A stretch of DNA of 64,000 nucleotides from Pomphorhynchus laevis (lineage: Eukaryota; Acanthocephala; Palaeacanthocephala; Echinorhynchida; Pomphorhynchidae), in the NCBI GenBank assembly GCA_012934845.2, contig WNNJ02000367.1, positions 1 to 64,000 of the forward strand, read 5' to 3'. The notes below the pieces were generated by a model, which worked only from the letters and a program-made list of their open reading frames with translations, did not search any database and was not told the origin of the DNA. This document shows positions 31,501 to 46,500 of the stretch, one piece after another. Numbering within the stretch: position 1 is the first letter of the stretch; each line of letters starts with the position of its first letter. Made by a program: the position numbers and the translations under genes.

Positions 31501-34500
31501 TTTTTAAAATGTGCTTTAATTACTTTAAGTATTTTATTCATATAAACAGAAAGTGGTTTTAATGTACATTTAAACGCACTACATATGAACCTAGGTTTTA
31601 TTGGATTTTTATGTAATTTTGGATTCCAATATAATATAGGTATAGTTTTATTATCTAATTCAACCTTTATACCCTTTTTATCCATTATAGAACAGTGACT
31701 TGTAATAATTGTTTCTAAACTTAAATCACTACGTTCATATGTTGGATTTACATTTAAATCATTAGAATTAACTTCTTTCATCAGTATATCATAATAAAGC
31801 TTTTTGCATATGAAGACAAAGTTATTACTAGCTTTATCAATAGTTGTTATTATATAGTTATCCTTTAATTTAGTAAGTTCTTTATACATATCTTTATTAA
31901 TTTTATCTTTCCTTTTATAATTGTTTGTTATTTTCATTTTATTTTTAATTTTATCAAATATATAATCTTTCCAAATTTTTATCTTAGATATATTCGAGCT
32001 TTCACTATTAATCAGCTTACTAAAGTAATCATTTAAGTTATTATATAACGAATTGTAAATTTTATTTTTGTCGTTGTTATTATTTAATCTATATTTATAC
32101 CCTTTTGATAGCAGCTTTCTTAATTCACAATTTTCAATTAATTCTAGATTATGGTACATATATGTTCATTTATTTTATCAAAACTAAGACTTTTACAATT
32201 GCATTCTGTTTCCATTATGTTTCTAATATTATCGTTACATATTGATTTTAATTCTTTATTATAATTACAAATTTTTCGTCCTAATGGTGGTAGGAGTTTA
32301 TACCTTATTTTAGGAATATATTTACTTAAATCTGACCCTATTATTTCTTTACTTTTAGAATTATTTAAAAGTCCGGCTATATTTATGTTATCTATACATT
32401 TATTAATGAAGTTTATGGTTAATGTATATTTTCTATTGTTATTATTAACATTTATTGTACGATTATAGTATTTTGTATTACAATAACTGTCTATTATACA
32501 ACTTAGCCTATCATAATCGTTAATTAATTTTTGATTTATTGAACATATGATATCTTTAGAAAAACTTCTTATATTTACATAAAGATCTTTTAGCTTATTA
32601 TCACTTAAAAGTTGTTTTAATATTTCTAATTGTTCATTTATATACATATCTTTTTTAATATTTTTAACTCTATTTTTCCTATTCCTTTTATCACCATGAC
32701 TTCTTGGTTTGCGTTTAACCGGATTATTATAATATAGTTGTTTATTATGTATTATACTACTTCTGCCAATTCCTTGTACCACGTCATTCAATCCTAATGG
32801 GTACATGGAATTAAGCGTTTTAATCCAAAAATCTTCTTTTTCTAATAGTTTTTGATTTAATATTGAAATGTTTTCTTCGATAATATGTTCTAAAATAAAT
32901 AATTTAGAGTTTTTAATATCATATTGTCTTATTTTGATAAAAATAAATATTAATAAAACATATTGTCTTATTAAAAATAAATAATTTACAATATCTTATA
33001 TCATGTCCTATCAATCTCATAAGTTTATGAAGTTTGACTATATGTGTTGTCATTTGATATGTTTTTCCAAATATAATAAATTAAAATATATATAATATAT
33101 AACATATATTATATATATTATAATATATATAATATATAACATATATAATATATAATATATATTATATATAATATTATAAATTAATTATTACAGATTTCAA
33201 ATTAATAAATTATGTAGTATTATGTGTTGCATCTATAAATGTCACTATAATGTGTCATATGTTTAGGGATGATCAATTATTCACACAAGACAGAATAATA
33301 ATTATTATTAATTATTATACGAGATATTTTTTCGATATTAAGATATTTTAAGATATTAGATGGTCTTTATATTTAAGTGACTAAAATATTTTACAAAATA
33401 TGCTGCATTCTCCAATGAGTAAAATGATCAGAGTTACAGTGCACTGACAAACAATTCAATCAAAAGTAATGCTTTCGTAAATATCAGGAAGCAGCTTATA
33501 TTTTACACTTGCCGTAATTATCAAATTCTTATTTAGTTTGATTGTATTGTTGACCTAGCACGGTCCAATAAAATTACATATCAAGAAAGTAATTTATTTG
33601 TTATTAAAACCACGTAATTGAATAACAATTTATAACTGGCAAACTTTTACAAACTTTTGACAAATCACAGCATAGATGAACTTTCCTTTTAAATATACTA
33701 TTTAAAAGGAACTGAATTTGCACATTGTTATTTTATTTTTCCCCTTGTTGGTTTTCTCCATACAGTACTTGATCAGTACTTGATCGCCCTATCGATCAAA
33801 TTACATAAAAAGCTTTTTTATTGATCTGTGTTTTATTTAACGTAAACTTATTTTGTCTTAAAATATTGTTAACCTAATATTATGTGTGCTCTCATACGTT
33901 AAAGAAAAATGATTATTTAGCTAATGTACATCGAGGTACCTAAAGAATGTCTAGAAGAAATTAATAGTGTACTCGTGAGCGCTGAATCATCTAAAATTGA
34001 AGAAGTTCGTTTGCGCCATTTATTTGACAATGTGCGTGATTTTTGTAGATCTTACATTAAAGAGAGTCTATTACCTGAATTTTATCACCATCAAGATCTC
34101 GGTAAGCTTGTATTTTGTTTTTAGAAAGTCAGCAGTTTACTCTACTTTTAAATATTTACATATTTAAGATGTAAAAAAGGATTCATTTACATCTTTAAGC
34201 AACATATAAATTAACATATTACTTATGCTATTGGGATTATTTTTAATATATAAATTGTTATATTTCTTAGTGTTAATATAATAAGATAAGATTGTATAAG
34301 TCATATTATTAATATTATAATATATATTATATTGAAATATAATATTTTGCTATTGCGATTATTTATTATTTTTTATATATAAATAATTATATTATAAGTC
34401 ATATTATTAATATTATAATATATATTATATTAAAATATAATATTTTGCTATTGCGGTTATATATTATTTTTAATATCTGAATTGTTATATTATAATTCAT

Positions 34501-37500
34501 AGTATTAATATTATAATATATTATATTAAAATATAATATTTTGGTATTGCGATTATATATTATTTTTAATATATAAATTGTTATATTGATTGATTCTTTA
34601 TTGATTGATTCTTTATTGATTGATTCTTTATTGATTGATTGATTCGTTATTAAATAAATGTGAACATGTTGTAAAATACAAATAAGCAACTATCTCTGCT
34701 TAAGTTGTGTTCAACTTTTTTAAATTAGATAAAAAATAAAAAATAAAAAAATATAATAATAAGGATCATTTGCAGCTGTTAACAAGTAGGATAAACACTA
34801 TTCAAGAAAAATTGTTTTACTGAGCTGTAGATACTGCCAATTAACAACCTTCTGGATTTTCGACTCTGCTCTTTTAATGATCCAACAGCTTTGAATAGGA
34901 ACGAAGATTAAAACTTTTCGATTCAAGGTGCTTTCAAGCCCAACTTTTTATGACCATACTTACTATGTTTAGTACAGTTAGTATGCCCGAAACAACATTT
35001 AAATAATTGGGATATTAACTGTATATTACGAGCGAGTTTGGTAAATACCATGTTTAAAACTTCCCCGAGAGTGACTATTTTTTCTACAAATGCGCTTTGC
35101 GAACCTATGAATTTTTAACATTTTTTAAAGGTCTCGTGAGGCTACATTACAAAAAACGGGATATCCATAAACTAGTAATGTTCTTACTAATCAAAACGGC
35201 GATAACGCGCTTCCTTGAGGTACTCCGATTGACATTGTATAACTCTCTGAAACTATTTCTTTGTAACCTACACGTTGAGGTATATCTATTAAATATGAAG
35301 AAATAAAGGCTATCTGCCAGTATGAGAAGTTGTTTTTAAACTAACTTGTTGATTAAAATGTGATGATTGACACAATCGAAGGCTTTTGAAATATCGACCT
35401 GAATAATTTGTACTACGGGACAGCTTGATGAGCCAATTTCTTTTAGTATTCGTTCATTAATCGCGACAAGGGCGTTCGTAGCACTGCTGTTAGGTTTGAA
35501 AGCAAATTGAGAGTTGGATACCGTAGTTATGTATTTATCCAATCTTTTTAAAACACATCTCTAGGAAGTTTTTGCTATAGCCGGTACTAGACTTATGGGC
35601 CTAAAATTGTCGATTGTGATAGGTAATTTGTCTTTGGGTATCAAGCGAACCATAGACTGTTTTAAGCAACTTGGAACAATTCCCATTCTAAATATGGAGC
35701 TAAACATAATTGAAAGAGGTTCTGTTAATAAATCAGCTAATTCATGTGGAGCCCATATATGCATACCTGGCCCACATGATTTGTTTTTCCTTATCTTTAA
35801 TATTGTCGAGTGTACTTCTAGCGGTGAAATTGTGTCCATCAATTGATCAAAGTTAGAAATATGATCATCAAATGCGATTTGTAAGCTGTTATTATTCTCT
35901 GTTAAGATTCTATTTGTTAAATTAGAATTGATAAGGTTGACTGTCGCTTTAAGTCTTTCATCCGTGAGTTCATCAAACTCCGATATAGGTGCCTGCTTTC
36001 TAATTGTATTTACTCCTTTCCATAGAGAGCCACCACGATTTATGCATAATTGCTTTTTAAACCAGCACGATTTTGCTATAGGTATTAGATTTGACAGTCT
36101 ATTGTTAATTTGTTTGTACATTTCAGAATTGCCACTCCAGTAAGCTCGGTCTTTTCGCTTCTGCAATTCCTTGATCAGTGGTGTGATCCACATTGGATCT
36201 CTTGAATTTATACGTACTTTTTTACATGGAATAGTACTAACAATAGTAATAGAAGTAGTCATTAAGTTTATTGTTGATAATGTCAAAATTTTCACAAGTC
36301 CAATTTGAGATGTTGATTGTTAATTCACTTTCCTCATGGAATAGTACTAGAGAAGTAGTCATTAAGTTTATTGTTAATAACTTGAAAATTTTCACAAGTC
36401 CAATTTGAGATGTTGATTGTTAATTCGCTTACCTTATTCCTTAAGTTAATTAAGTTGTTGGCTCGTTTATCTCATAAAGTTAATTTGCGAACTTCGAAAC
36501 GCTCTATTTTGTAATTATTTCCAATACGTATCACACAATGGTCTGAATATCCTAGCGGTGAACATTTTTTAACCTGGTTATAATAATGTTCGATATTTGT
36601 GAAGATTTTATCCAAGATGGCGTTGTTTCGAGTGTTAAATTTAACTAACTGTAATAATCCGTGATGACAAGCATATGAATCAAGTGGAATCCTATTAAAA
36701 TAGCCTAATACCATTAGATATTTGCTGGAATATATTATATTATCTATAATCGTCTCTAATTTTTGTTGAGCTGCTTGCGAGTCGGTGTTCGGTGGGTGAT
36801 AAGCCAGCATAATTGTACAGGAAATTTTCCGATTTTTAACTTTTTTCGAAAACGAAAGAATTAAATATTCGAGATAAGTGGACATAAATCTAGATGTCTC
36901 AGTAACTTCACAATCTGAATTATGTCTTATGTAAGCACAGACACCACCTCCTTCTCTATCCAGGCGATGCACCGAAAATAATTTGTAACCTGTTATGTTC
37001 ATATTATCTATTATATGTTCTGCGAACCAGCTTTCAGTTATTAATGCAATATCCACAGGTTCGCTGTTGTTGATAATTAATGAAATTTCATCTATTTTGT
37101 TATACAGACGATTAGCATTGCAATAAAACATAGTAGGATAGGTAAATTTTGACGTGGTTACTTGTGGTGGAGATACTGTTGATTCTGTAAAAGAGAAGTG
37201 AGAAGCACCGGATTCCACCTTAATACTTGTCGGTGTCTCACATGTCGAAAATTTTCAGCCTTCGATGTAGTTGTATCTAAATCGTTTTTAGATTTAGCCG
37301 ATCTTAGTGGTATTCGTTCTTCATGGCTAAGATCCTTATGCATTCTTATATTGCTAGTAATTCTAAATCTACGAATCCAAATGCATTTGGCATAATAACT
37401 AGACTGAGGTACAATTTTTAACAATCGTGGATATTGATTTTTATTGATTTCCATGTTTTTCCCAATCTAAACACTCCCAGAACTTTCAGTTCCTTTATTA

Positions 37501-40500
37501 TGGGTAATTCGTTTTTATGAAATATCTTAGAAAGCAAAGTCCGAATTGCTGATAAATCACTATCTAATTTAAGGTTAGCAGAATTCCCATCAGATTCTGG
37601 AATATTAGTCAAGATCAAACACCGATCTCTTGATGCTTACCTTTTTCTATTTCGGATTGCCTTATTATAATTAATATAATTAATATAATATATTATATTA
37701 AAATATAATATTTTGCTATTGCGATTGTATATTATTTTTAATATATCAATTGTTATATTATAATTAATATTATAATTAATATTATAATATATTATATTAA
37801 AATATAATATTTTGCAATCGCGATTATATATTATTTTTAATATATAAATTGTTATATTATAAAAAATATTATAATATATATTATATTAAAATATAATATT
37901 GTAAATATTTGTATATTTAATATATTATATATGTAATATTAATGTTATTTTAATTATATATTTTAAACTCTGTGAACAAATACAATCTGATTAAATGCTT
38001 GTTTATTTTATGAACAAAAATCTTGTTTAAAGTCAAACAAACAAGTCAAGACGTACTACGGAAATTATGCAGAAATTAAACGCCTCATATAAAATATGAG
38101 TGGCTACCGGAGAATGAACAACATTCAAATTGTATTCCTGTAGACTTGTATACCTTTACATATGTAAAGGGTCTACATATGATAAAAAATTACAAGTTTA
38201 AGCATTTGATTACATATATTTCAAGAGTACTTATTCGGATACTACTGTACTGTTTAAATATTTCATGCTGTATTTGCATAAACATTTACTAATCTTTCGT
38301 GTTTCTTTATTTTTGGCTTCATTGCTTAAAATTGTCATTCAGAAAGAAATATAATTAATTGAAAGCATATTGGAAGGAAATAAGTAAACTTTTAATGTAT
38401 TATAAAAGTGTTATTGCTACGAATACTCATATTTAGTGTATCTTACCCGACGTCCTTATTTTACGTTATCACACCTTTCGCAACCGAAAACAAGTTAAAA
38501 ATTTTACACATTTTTTCAAATGAGGATAAGGTCGGAACCATTATTGCCTGACTATTTCTTTTTACGGAACTATTATTGCCAGATTTTTAATATGAAATTC
38601 ATAACCTATTTAAATTATCTGTTTATCATAACAGGTTACTGCCTGTTTATTTATAATACTTTACATGTTTCGGCTAATTTTGAATTCATTATCTACGCTT
38701 TTAAAACAATAAATATAGGCGCTAATAAAGTCAATGCGTTTTAATAATTAATATAAAGATATAAATTGAAGAATGATATAAATTTAATCATAAAAATAAT
38801 TCAAATCAGATTACAATTTTTTCAAATAAGGATAAGGTCGGAACCATTATTGCCTGGCTATTACTTATATCAGATTATAATAAATTTATAATCTATTTGA
38901 ATTATCTGTTTATCATAACAGGTTATTGCCTGTCTATTTATAATAATAAAGATTTTCTTAATAAAATAACATGGATAAATTTCAATTGTCAAATAAAGAC
39001 AAAAACGTCAGAAGTTTCTTCTTTTGAAGTTTTCTGTCATCATGCCATCAGGTCAAGTGGGATTTGTGCCCTCCAGCCAATCCAGCACGTCGCCCTCCGA
39101 CTAAACCATCCGGGGTCTTTTACCCCCCCCCGAAGAGTCTAGTCGGTGCGGACTATGCTAGGTAAACGCGAGACGAGGAGCTTGAGAAACCTTAGTCTTT
39201 CTTTTGGGGGAAATCCTCTTAAAAAGAAGACTAATCCCGAGATAGCCCAAGTACCCCAGAGGCGCACTTGGGTTTTCTCTTCAATGACAGGTGTTGGGCC
39301 CGTTTCAGGGCCCATCTAGCTCTCTTCAGGATACGTTTTAGTCTATCCAGGTCAACTTTCGCTGCGTCTATTTATAATACTTGACATGTTTCGGATTACG
39401 CTTGTTTGAACAAATGCTTACAATATTATAATACGGTTTAAATTATGCTTTTATTAACAAATGTGTATGGATTTTTGAATATTCATATGCTGGATATTTA
39501 TGATAAATATTCCTAAATATCTATACATCTATCCACAAGTTTAAAAGCTTGTTTTCCTTAATATCTATATTATGAAATTACCATAACAATTTACCATCAC
39601 ATATTTCTACACACAATAAAGTTCATATTATTTTGCGATTTCTCTTCTCTCCCTGTTATTTTAGGTTGCCGTCACTTCCACAAGTGTAAAAACTTGTTTT
39701 ATCTATAAATTTTCCAGGTGTTATTGCTATTTTGCACCAGCAAAGCGATTCACCTTTGTCGAATTTAAAAGTTTATATTTCCTTACAATCATACGTTTAC
39801 AGAGCAATGTGCTTAATACGTTTGAATAATGCTCTAAAAGCATTCGGTCAAAACAAAGCGTTTTACGCCGGTTTTAATTAATTACAGTGTAAATTTATCC
39901 TGTAGCGAAAATGCCGAAAGGATGAATGAATGCTGCTGTATCCCCGCTTAATACCATACACATGATGATTTATAAAACAAAGTGGCTTATTATTTAACCA
40001 TTTAGGAATCTCAAATTTATATGGTGACGAAAATGTACTAACATGTTGTGACCAACTTACTCAATCAGATTTCGTAGCATCTTTAATGGCACCATATATT
40101 CAGAAGTTTAAGGATACTCTCAAGGATAATTCAACAAACGTGTACGTGACATTAAAGAATCTTTAAATATTTTAAACTTACATTAATTTTTGCATTACTA
40201 CTTATTGATTTTAGTCTAACAAAGAAGTCATCATTTTTTATACTAACTTATCAAAAAGTCATCATTTTCAATATTCTGTCGATATTTACTTTCCAGATAA
40301 TTTATAGATAATAATTTGAATTGGAACGGTAAATGCATATTAAAAGTCAGGTACAGTTTCTTGTCGTAGATTCAATGAACCTTTAAATATAAAATTACTC
40401 ACTAGCATGAGTGTGATTCTTAACCTAAATAATTTATAAATTATTTGTATAATGGCGAAATGACTGTAAAGACAATCTCACTACCAATCTAGCTTTTAGC

Positions 40501-43500
40501 TATTTGAAACAATAGTGGACAGAAACTCTTGTTTCCCTACTGTGGGGAAGGCGTCTGAACTGTGAACTACTAATATAATTCATGGATTCGTGTATATTGA
40601 GTATTATAAGTAAATCAATATGTCCTTACCACAAGCTGAACAAAATATTTTTTAATGATATACTTCTATTTCTTTATATAAGGAGTTTATCGTATGTATA
40701 TACATGTTAAAACAAAATATAGTTGAAAAAAGTCACCTTTAATCTATATTTAAGAGCTATATTTCGATTGTTTTTAAAATTCACGTTTAAAATTGTGTTT
40801 TAGCAAAGAGTGCAAACTGATTTTATCCTGTATTGTGTCATATCTAAGACATTTTGACATAAAACGCTGTGGTCAGTTTGACTTATCCGAAATTGATTTC
40901 TTCCTGCACCGAAAAGACGGAATCTTCTCACGAAACAAAAAGAATCACGAAAGGAGAAAATCAATAAAGGTACACAGGAAATTTGCTGATAGTAAATTCT
41001 GTTTTTATTATGTGTTCTAGATTCAGGATCGACAAGTACTGGTAGGCCTACAACTTTTCTGTGTATAAGTTTCCTTACTACGATTTTAAGGGAGGACATC
41101 ATCTTATCCTTAAATGTTTTCTTAAGCCAACAAAATGCTCTTCTTGCTCACAATACTTGTATGGGTTAGGTCCTCAAGGGTATTGCTGTACTTGTAAGTA
41201 GCACGCAACTGATTAAATGAATAAATAAAAGCAAATTAGGAACTTCTACTAAAGATTCAAATTTAAAGTTTTAAATCTAAAATTTGAAATTTTAAACTTT
41301 AGAATAAATTGTTGTATGGATGCGAACAGCAAAAGTCTTCACGGTTTTATAATGGGGAATGTGTATCAACAATTGCTGTGCAATTGCAAAAACGAACACT
41401 CAATTTACATTCTGATGTAAACTTGTAATTTGTAGCAGAATTGACGGAATACGAAATACTTTCGATGTTTCTATTGCTTTTTGATGACATGATAAAAATA
41501 CATTTTTATCGTGTCATTTTGTTTTATTTTTTTATTTCTTCTCTAGCTTCTGCTAGCGTCATAAAAAATATTTTTCTTGTGGATGCTAGAGCAATGGCTA
41601 TCTAAAGCAATAAAAAGCAATAAATTTATTTCTTATTTCGTCGACCCACTTTAAAACTATAATTTTTTATAAAGATTGTATCGATATCGTTTATTTTAAA
41701 AACTTTATTTTTTTGTTCAAATTATTTGATGTTATTTAGGTTCATAAATACCATACTTTTTCGAATGAATCGAAATTTTTAAAATTGTGAACTTTAGTTC
41801 AATTGTAAGCTTTATAATTACGATAGTGTAGAGAGAAACACCGTAGTTTGGTTGTTCAAAGTTATTTTCCTAGTCATTTTTTATTAATAAATAATATCAA
41901 TTATCATCATTATTAATTAAATAACGAAATAATGCAATAATTGATTTAATTATAATTGATTATTAAATTTTTATTAATAATCATATAAAATAATTAAAAA
42001 ATAGAAACAAACTCGATGATGTTGCAAATTTTAAATGTCTTTAAGGATTTTTATCTCAGTCGCTTACGATTTATTGCTGGAACAAATATAAATTTGGAAA
42101 TTTCAACTACAACTAGCGACTGTACTGCCAAACTAGATATAGCTTGAACATGCCCAATGACAATTAATACAAACGCACGTTTTTTGGCGTGAGTATTTAC
42201 TCTATTTTTCTCGATCATAAGCAGAAAAGAGCCTATTATCATGAGAAACGTAAAGACCCAAAATATCGCATAGAGTTGAGAAGATAAATCAGTGAAAATT
42301 CATTTCACTGGATTAGGAACAAAGCTTGATAATTCAGACTGTATCTACGATGGTTACAAGACGATGATTATCTGGAATCTATAATATCTATTGCTATCGC
42401 ACGTTTAGCATCAACAAGCTTCCAATTTTCAAAAGGACCTCGCAATTTTTCATTAAATATCAAGTCTTTGGTGGTTTGATGGAGTTACAAACTAATTTAG
42501 TTATGATTTCTGGACACAAAATAATGTACTTTTGTAAAGTGTTTGCATTTAAAAATATATTAAATAATCAATAATTAAATTAAAATTAATTTAATTAAAA
42601 TTGTACTTAATAAAATTGAATGATAAATAAATAAAATTTAAAACTTTGATTGAATTAGAAGAAAATTTAAAATTCAATAATTACTTTAAATAATTGATTT
42701 AAATCATTTCATTATAATCATTTTTTATTGAATAAGAAGAAAAATATAAGAAGAAAACACTTTTTTACTGTTTGTAAACCACTTTTTATTTTTACTTTGC
42801 ACAATTTTTAATCTATTTTTATTTAAGATTGTGGTATTTCTTTTGACGAAGATTGCGTGTGTAATAATCGAATAGATAGCTCATTGTTAATATGCCAACA
42901 TTGGACGAAAAAATCTAAAATTTCGGAAAAGCTGTTCGTTAAAAGTGGTATCACCTATTTTGAATTAACAAAATTACTTTTTAATACAACTGCTATGTTC
43001 TTAGAGTTATCTTACATTAACTCGATCCAGATTTTCTGTAGATGCGACGATTTTTTACGGCTGGCTTACCACGAAGTCTATCGCCAACCCTCTTCCTTTC
43101 CCAGCACGGGCTTGGGATCGGCCATAGCAGAGTTTAAAATAATAATAAATTAAAAATAACTTATGTTGATTTATATTTTAAAAGTTCGGAGTAGAATCGC
43201 TAACCTATTTTTGTATATATCTGCAATCATCATATTAAATAAAAATCTTTATTGGATTATATTGATCAATAACTTTTTAATTTTTTAAAATTAATAATGA
43301 TTATATTATAATTATATAAATAATTATTAAATATAATTATTTATTTATATAATTATATATAAATAAACATGTATTATAAAATATTTAATATTTATTAAAA
43401 TAAATAATATTTTATTACTAATATTAGTTTTATCGATAACTAGATTTAAATAATTATATTATTTAAATATAATTAAATAATATTTTATGATAACTAAATA

Positions 43501-46500
43501 TAATAATTTATATAAATAATCACATAATTAAATAGCTAGCATTAAATATATTATTAATTATCAATGCTGACCAACAAATGATTTCGAACTGTCATATAAT
43601 TATAACATTAGTTCACTACTAATTTTAAAAACCTTACAAGTCTATAAAGTGTCTATCAATTAGTAATAAACTTTGAACAAAGTTTGTTTATTAATGACTA
43701 TTAAATAAATACAATAACTATTGTTTATAATGACTATTTTTTGTTTACTAATGTTTATTAAACTTTAAATTTTATATCAAAATCAATAATAAGTAATGAA
43801 TTAATAATGTCTCAAACTTATTAATAAAAATAAAATTATTTTTAAATATTTGATATATCATTTATTCAAAAATAGTTTATTCAAATAATTAACTTCAATT
43901 TATCTATGATGTCAATCATTCACAAACATGAATTTTATTAAAAGGTATACTTATTAAATAAATTAGGTAATTAAATAATTTTAATTATTTAATTTATGAA
44001 ATAATTAATTTTAATTATTTAATTTATTATTTAATTAAATCTTACAAATTATAGGTATTTCAGATGTTCAGTTGATATACACAATTCCTGATTGTTTGTA
44101 GTTAAGTTGTAATAAATATGCGCTTCTTTAAATAGTGTGGAAAACCAACCAAAAAAATTAAATATTTAAGAAAAATTAACTACTTTGACATAATATAATA
44201 AGAATTATAAAATAAATTTTTATAAAATAAATAACTATGTTTTAACTGTTTGACTTCACTTTCATTGTTCGTTATGTATTTGAAAATATTTAAACAGCTC
44301 TATTTATGAATAATGTTTTAACTTGTAAGATAATTTCTGTCGGGCTACACACGTTCTATTAAATTTGAGATAGATACTTTGGCAATAATATAGGTAGAAT
44401 TTGATGCATTACAAGTTAAATTATGGTATTAATTAATAACTTTATAAAATAAAAGTTTACAGATTTAAGTCTAACCTTCATCCTATAAGTAGCATACTAC
44501 ACCCTAATCTTCTAAAGATGTTCGACGGACTAGCTTTTTAAAATAAGCCAATTTGACCACCATGCGATGTTAATAATGCTATCGTAATAGGTAAATGACT
44601 ATGCAAGACTGATAAACTTAGTATTAACAATGACCAATTCTTAATAATTCCAATTTATTTAAATTGTAATTATACATTAAGTACTCATAATTAACAAATT
44701 TTTAAATCGTGAAAAGCTATCTGACAGAAGCTCTCTACGATTTGAAAATTTTATTGACTTAAGTAAAGCTTTCAACACTATCAATCGCAAGTTTTTATTT
44801 GATAAGTTTATCGACAAGAAAAATAAATGGGTGATTCCTTCATCTAGGTTAAGGAATCTAATCTTCCTAATACCCTAAAGATGTTTGACGGACTATCTTC
44901 ACAACTACTATTGGCGAATCGTAGTGTCATGCAATTCGATCCTGTCAGCTCCTGACTATTTACCTTTGTAATAATTTACCAAAATTGCGTAATGTACTCT
45001 GACATTACTACTTTATGTGAATGATTTCGTATTTTTTCAAGTAATTGCATCTCCGTACGACCAGCATTAAATCCACTTGACGATTACTCAAGACAGCTGA
45101 CTGTAAATACCACTTAATTTAAAATCATCAAATTTCGTTCAGTTGTACCGATAAACAATGGCCCTTGAAATTATAAACTGTAATCATTCAGTTTATGCCA
45201 GTAAATAGTGTATTCGTAATAGCCACTTTCATCTACACTCTTTATATCAAACTTCGATTGAACGTCTTCTGTATATTCACTATGTGATTACTATTCGTAT
45301 TCACAATGTGATTGCTCGTTTAAATGTCATTTGACGTCTATATTAATGATATTTCGCAAAGCTATTTTACTTTCATTGATTCCCAAAGTAGTGATATTGA
45401 ATCCTTGTATACATTTCAAACACTAAAATCATGGCTACTAGCTAATTTTGTTTGCCTTTAAAGAGAGTAATAGTAAAAAATCTATATTCGCTTCCGTAAA
45501 AAATACAAAAAAGAATATATAGTTGCAATAGTCGTTAAGCTGGTCGCACGTTACTTTCTAAATTGCTTATTAACGACATTTATAAAATTTTATAAGGCAC
45601 AAACGAACAGACAATGACATAAAAATGAAAAGTTGTAAATTACGCTCGTTATGCAAATTATCGTTAAATTTGTTCTTTATGTACTTACGAACTTTTGAAA
45701 TCGTATTCGTAATAGCCACTTTCATAATAAATCGTTTAATTAAGTTAATTAAAATAAAAAAAATATTAATTTTTATTTGAAAAATAATTACTTGTCTAAT
45801 AAAAAATAAAATTCGTGGTGGAATATTCATCATTCAATTTTTATAGTAAAATATTAATTTTTCTCTTTTAATTTTGTGATACGAAGGCAATCATATGATG
45901 TAGCAATTATCGAATTCAAAAATTGTTTCTATTTCATTAAAATAAGTCAATTTGACTACTATACAATGCTGATAAACTTCATTCTAGCGTTCAATTGGAC
46001 GATTATGCAAGACTGATAAACTTAGTATTAATAATGACCTCTTGGAATTATGAATTAATTACTCGTATCCGGCTATTCGTCTAACATCCAGGTAGACGTT
46101 TTCACATCATATGCAATTAAGGCCTAGTAAGATCAACACTTTCACTGATAGCATCAATATACTTTGTGATATTTCATTGGACGGTACTATTCGATATTTT
46201 CAGACTATACTGCAGCTGATAATCACATATGGCCTATCTGCTTCTTGGCATAATGAACGAGTAACTTGCCAGACTCTACAAATGCTAACTTATCCATTAT
46301 ATGTATATTGTCCAAATGTTCATCATTAGCTGTTGCGTTCCTCTCCAAATTACAAGCTTGCTCCCTTTTCGTAAGTGAGCGTCTTAATCTTTTGATAACC
46401 TCAGCATTAAGATGACATCTCAGCAATTTTCAAACAAAATATGCTTATTGACCCAGGATCTGCTTAAACCCCAAACTAAATACAAAATTGAAAAGTATTA

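Noticed and set aside
34399-34689. 96-codon frame with repeated INKES
   Set aside because: Translation of the 15-bp minisatellite and satellite.
40793-41102. Overlapping frames of 75 and 100 codons on both strands
   Set aside because: No domain, retroelement motif or splice sites with compatible phase.
42835-42880. Possible small RhoGEF exon after TTTAAG at about 42828
   Set aside because: With the phase left by exon d it hits TGA after six codons.
46111-46426. Overlapping frames of 72 and 67 codons
   Set aside because: No recognisable homology; surrounded by RT scraps and repeats.
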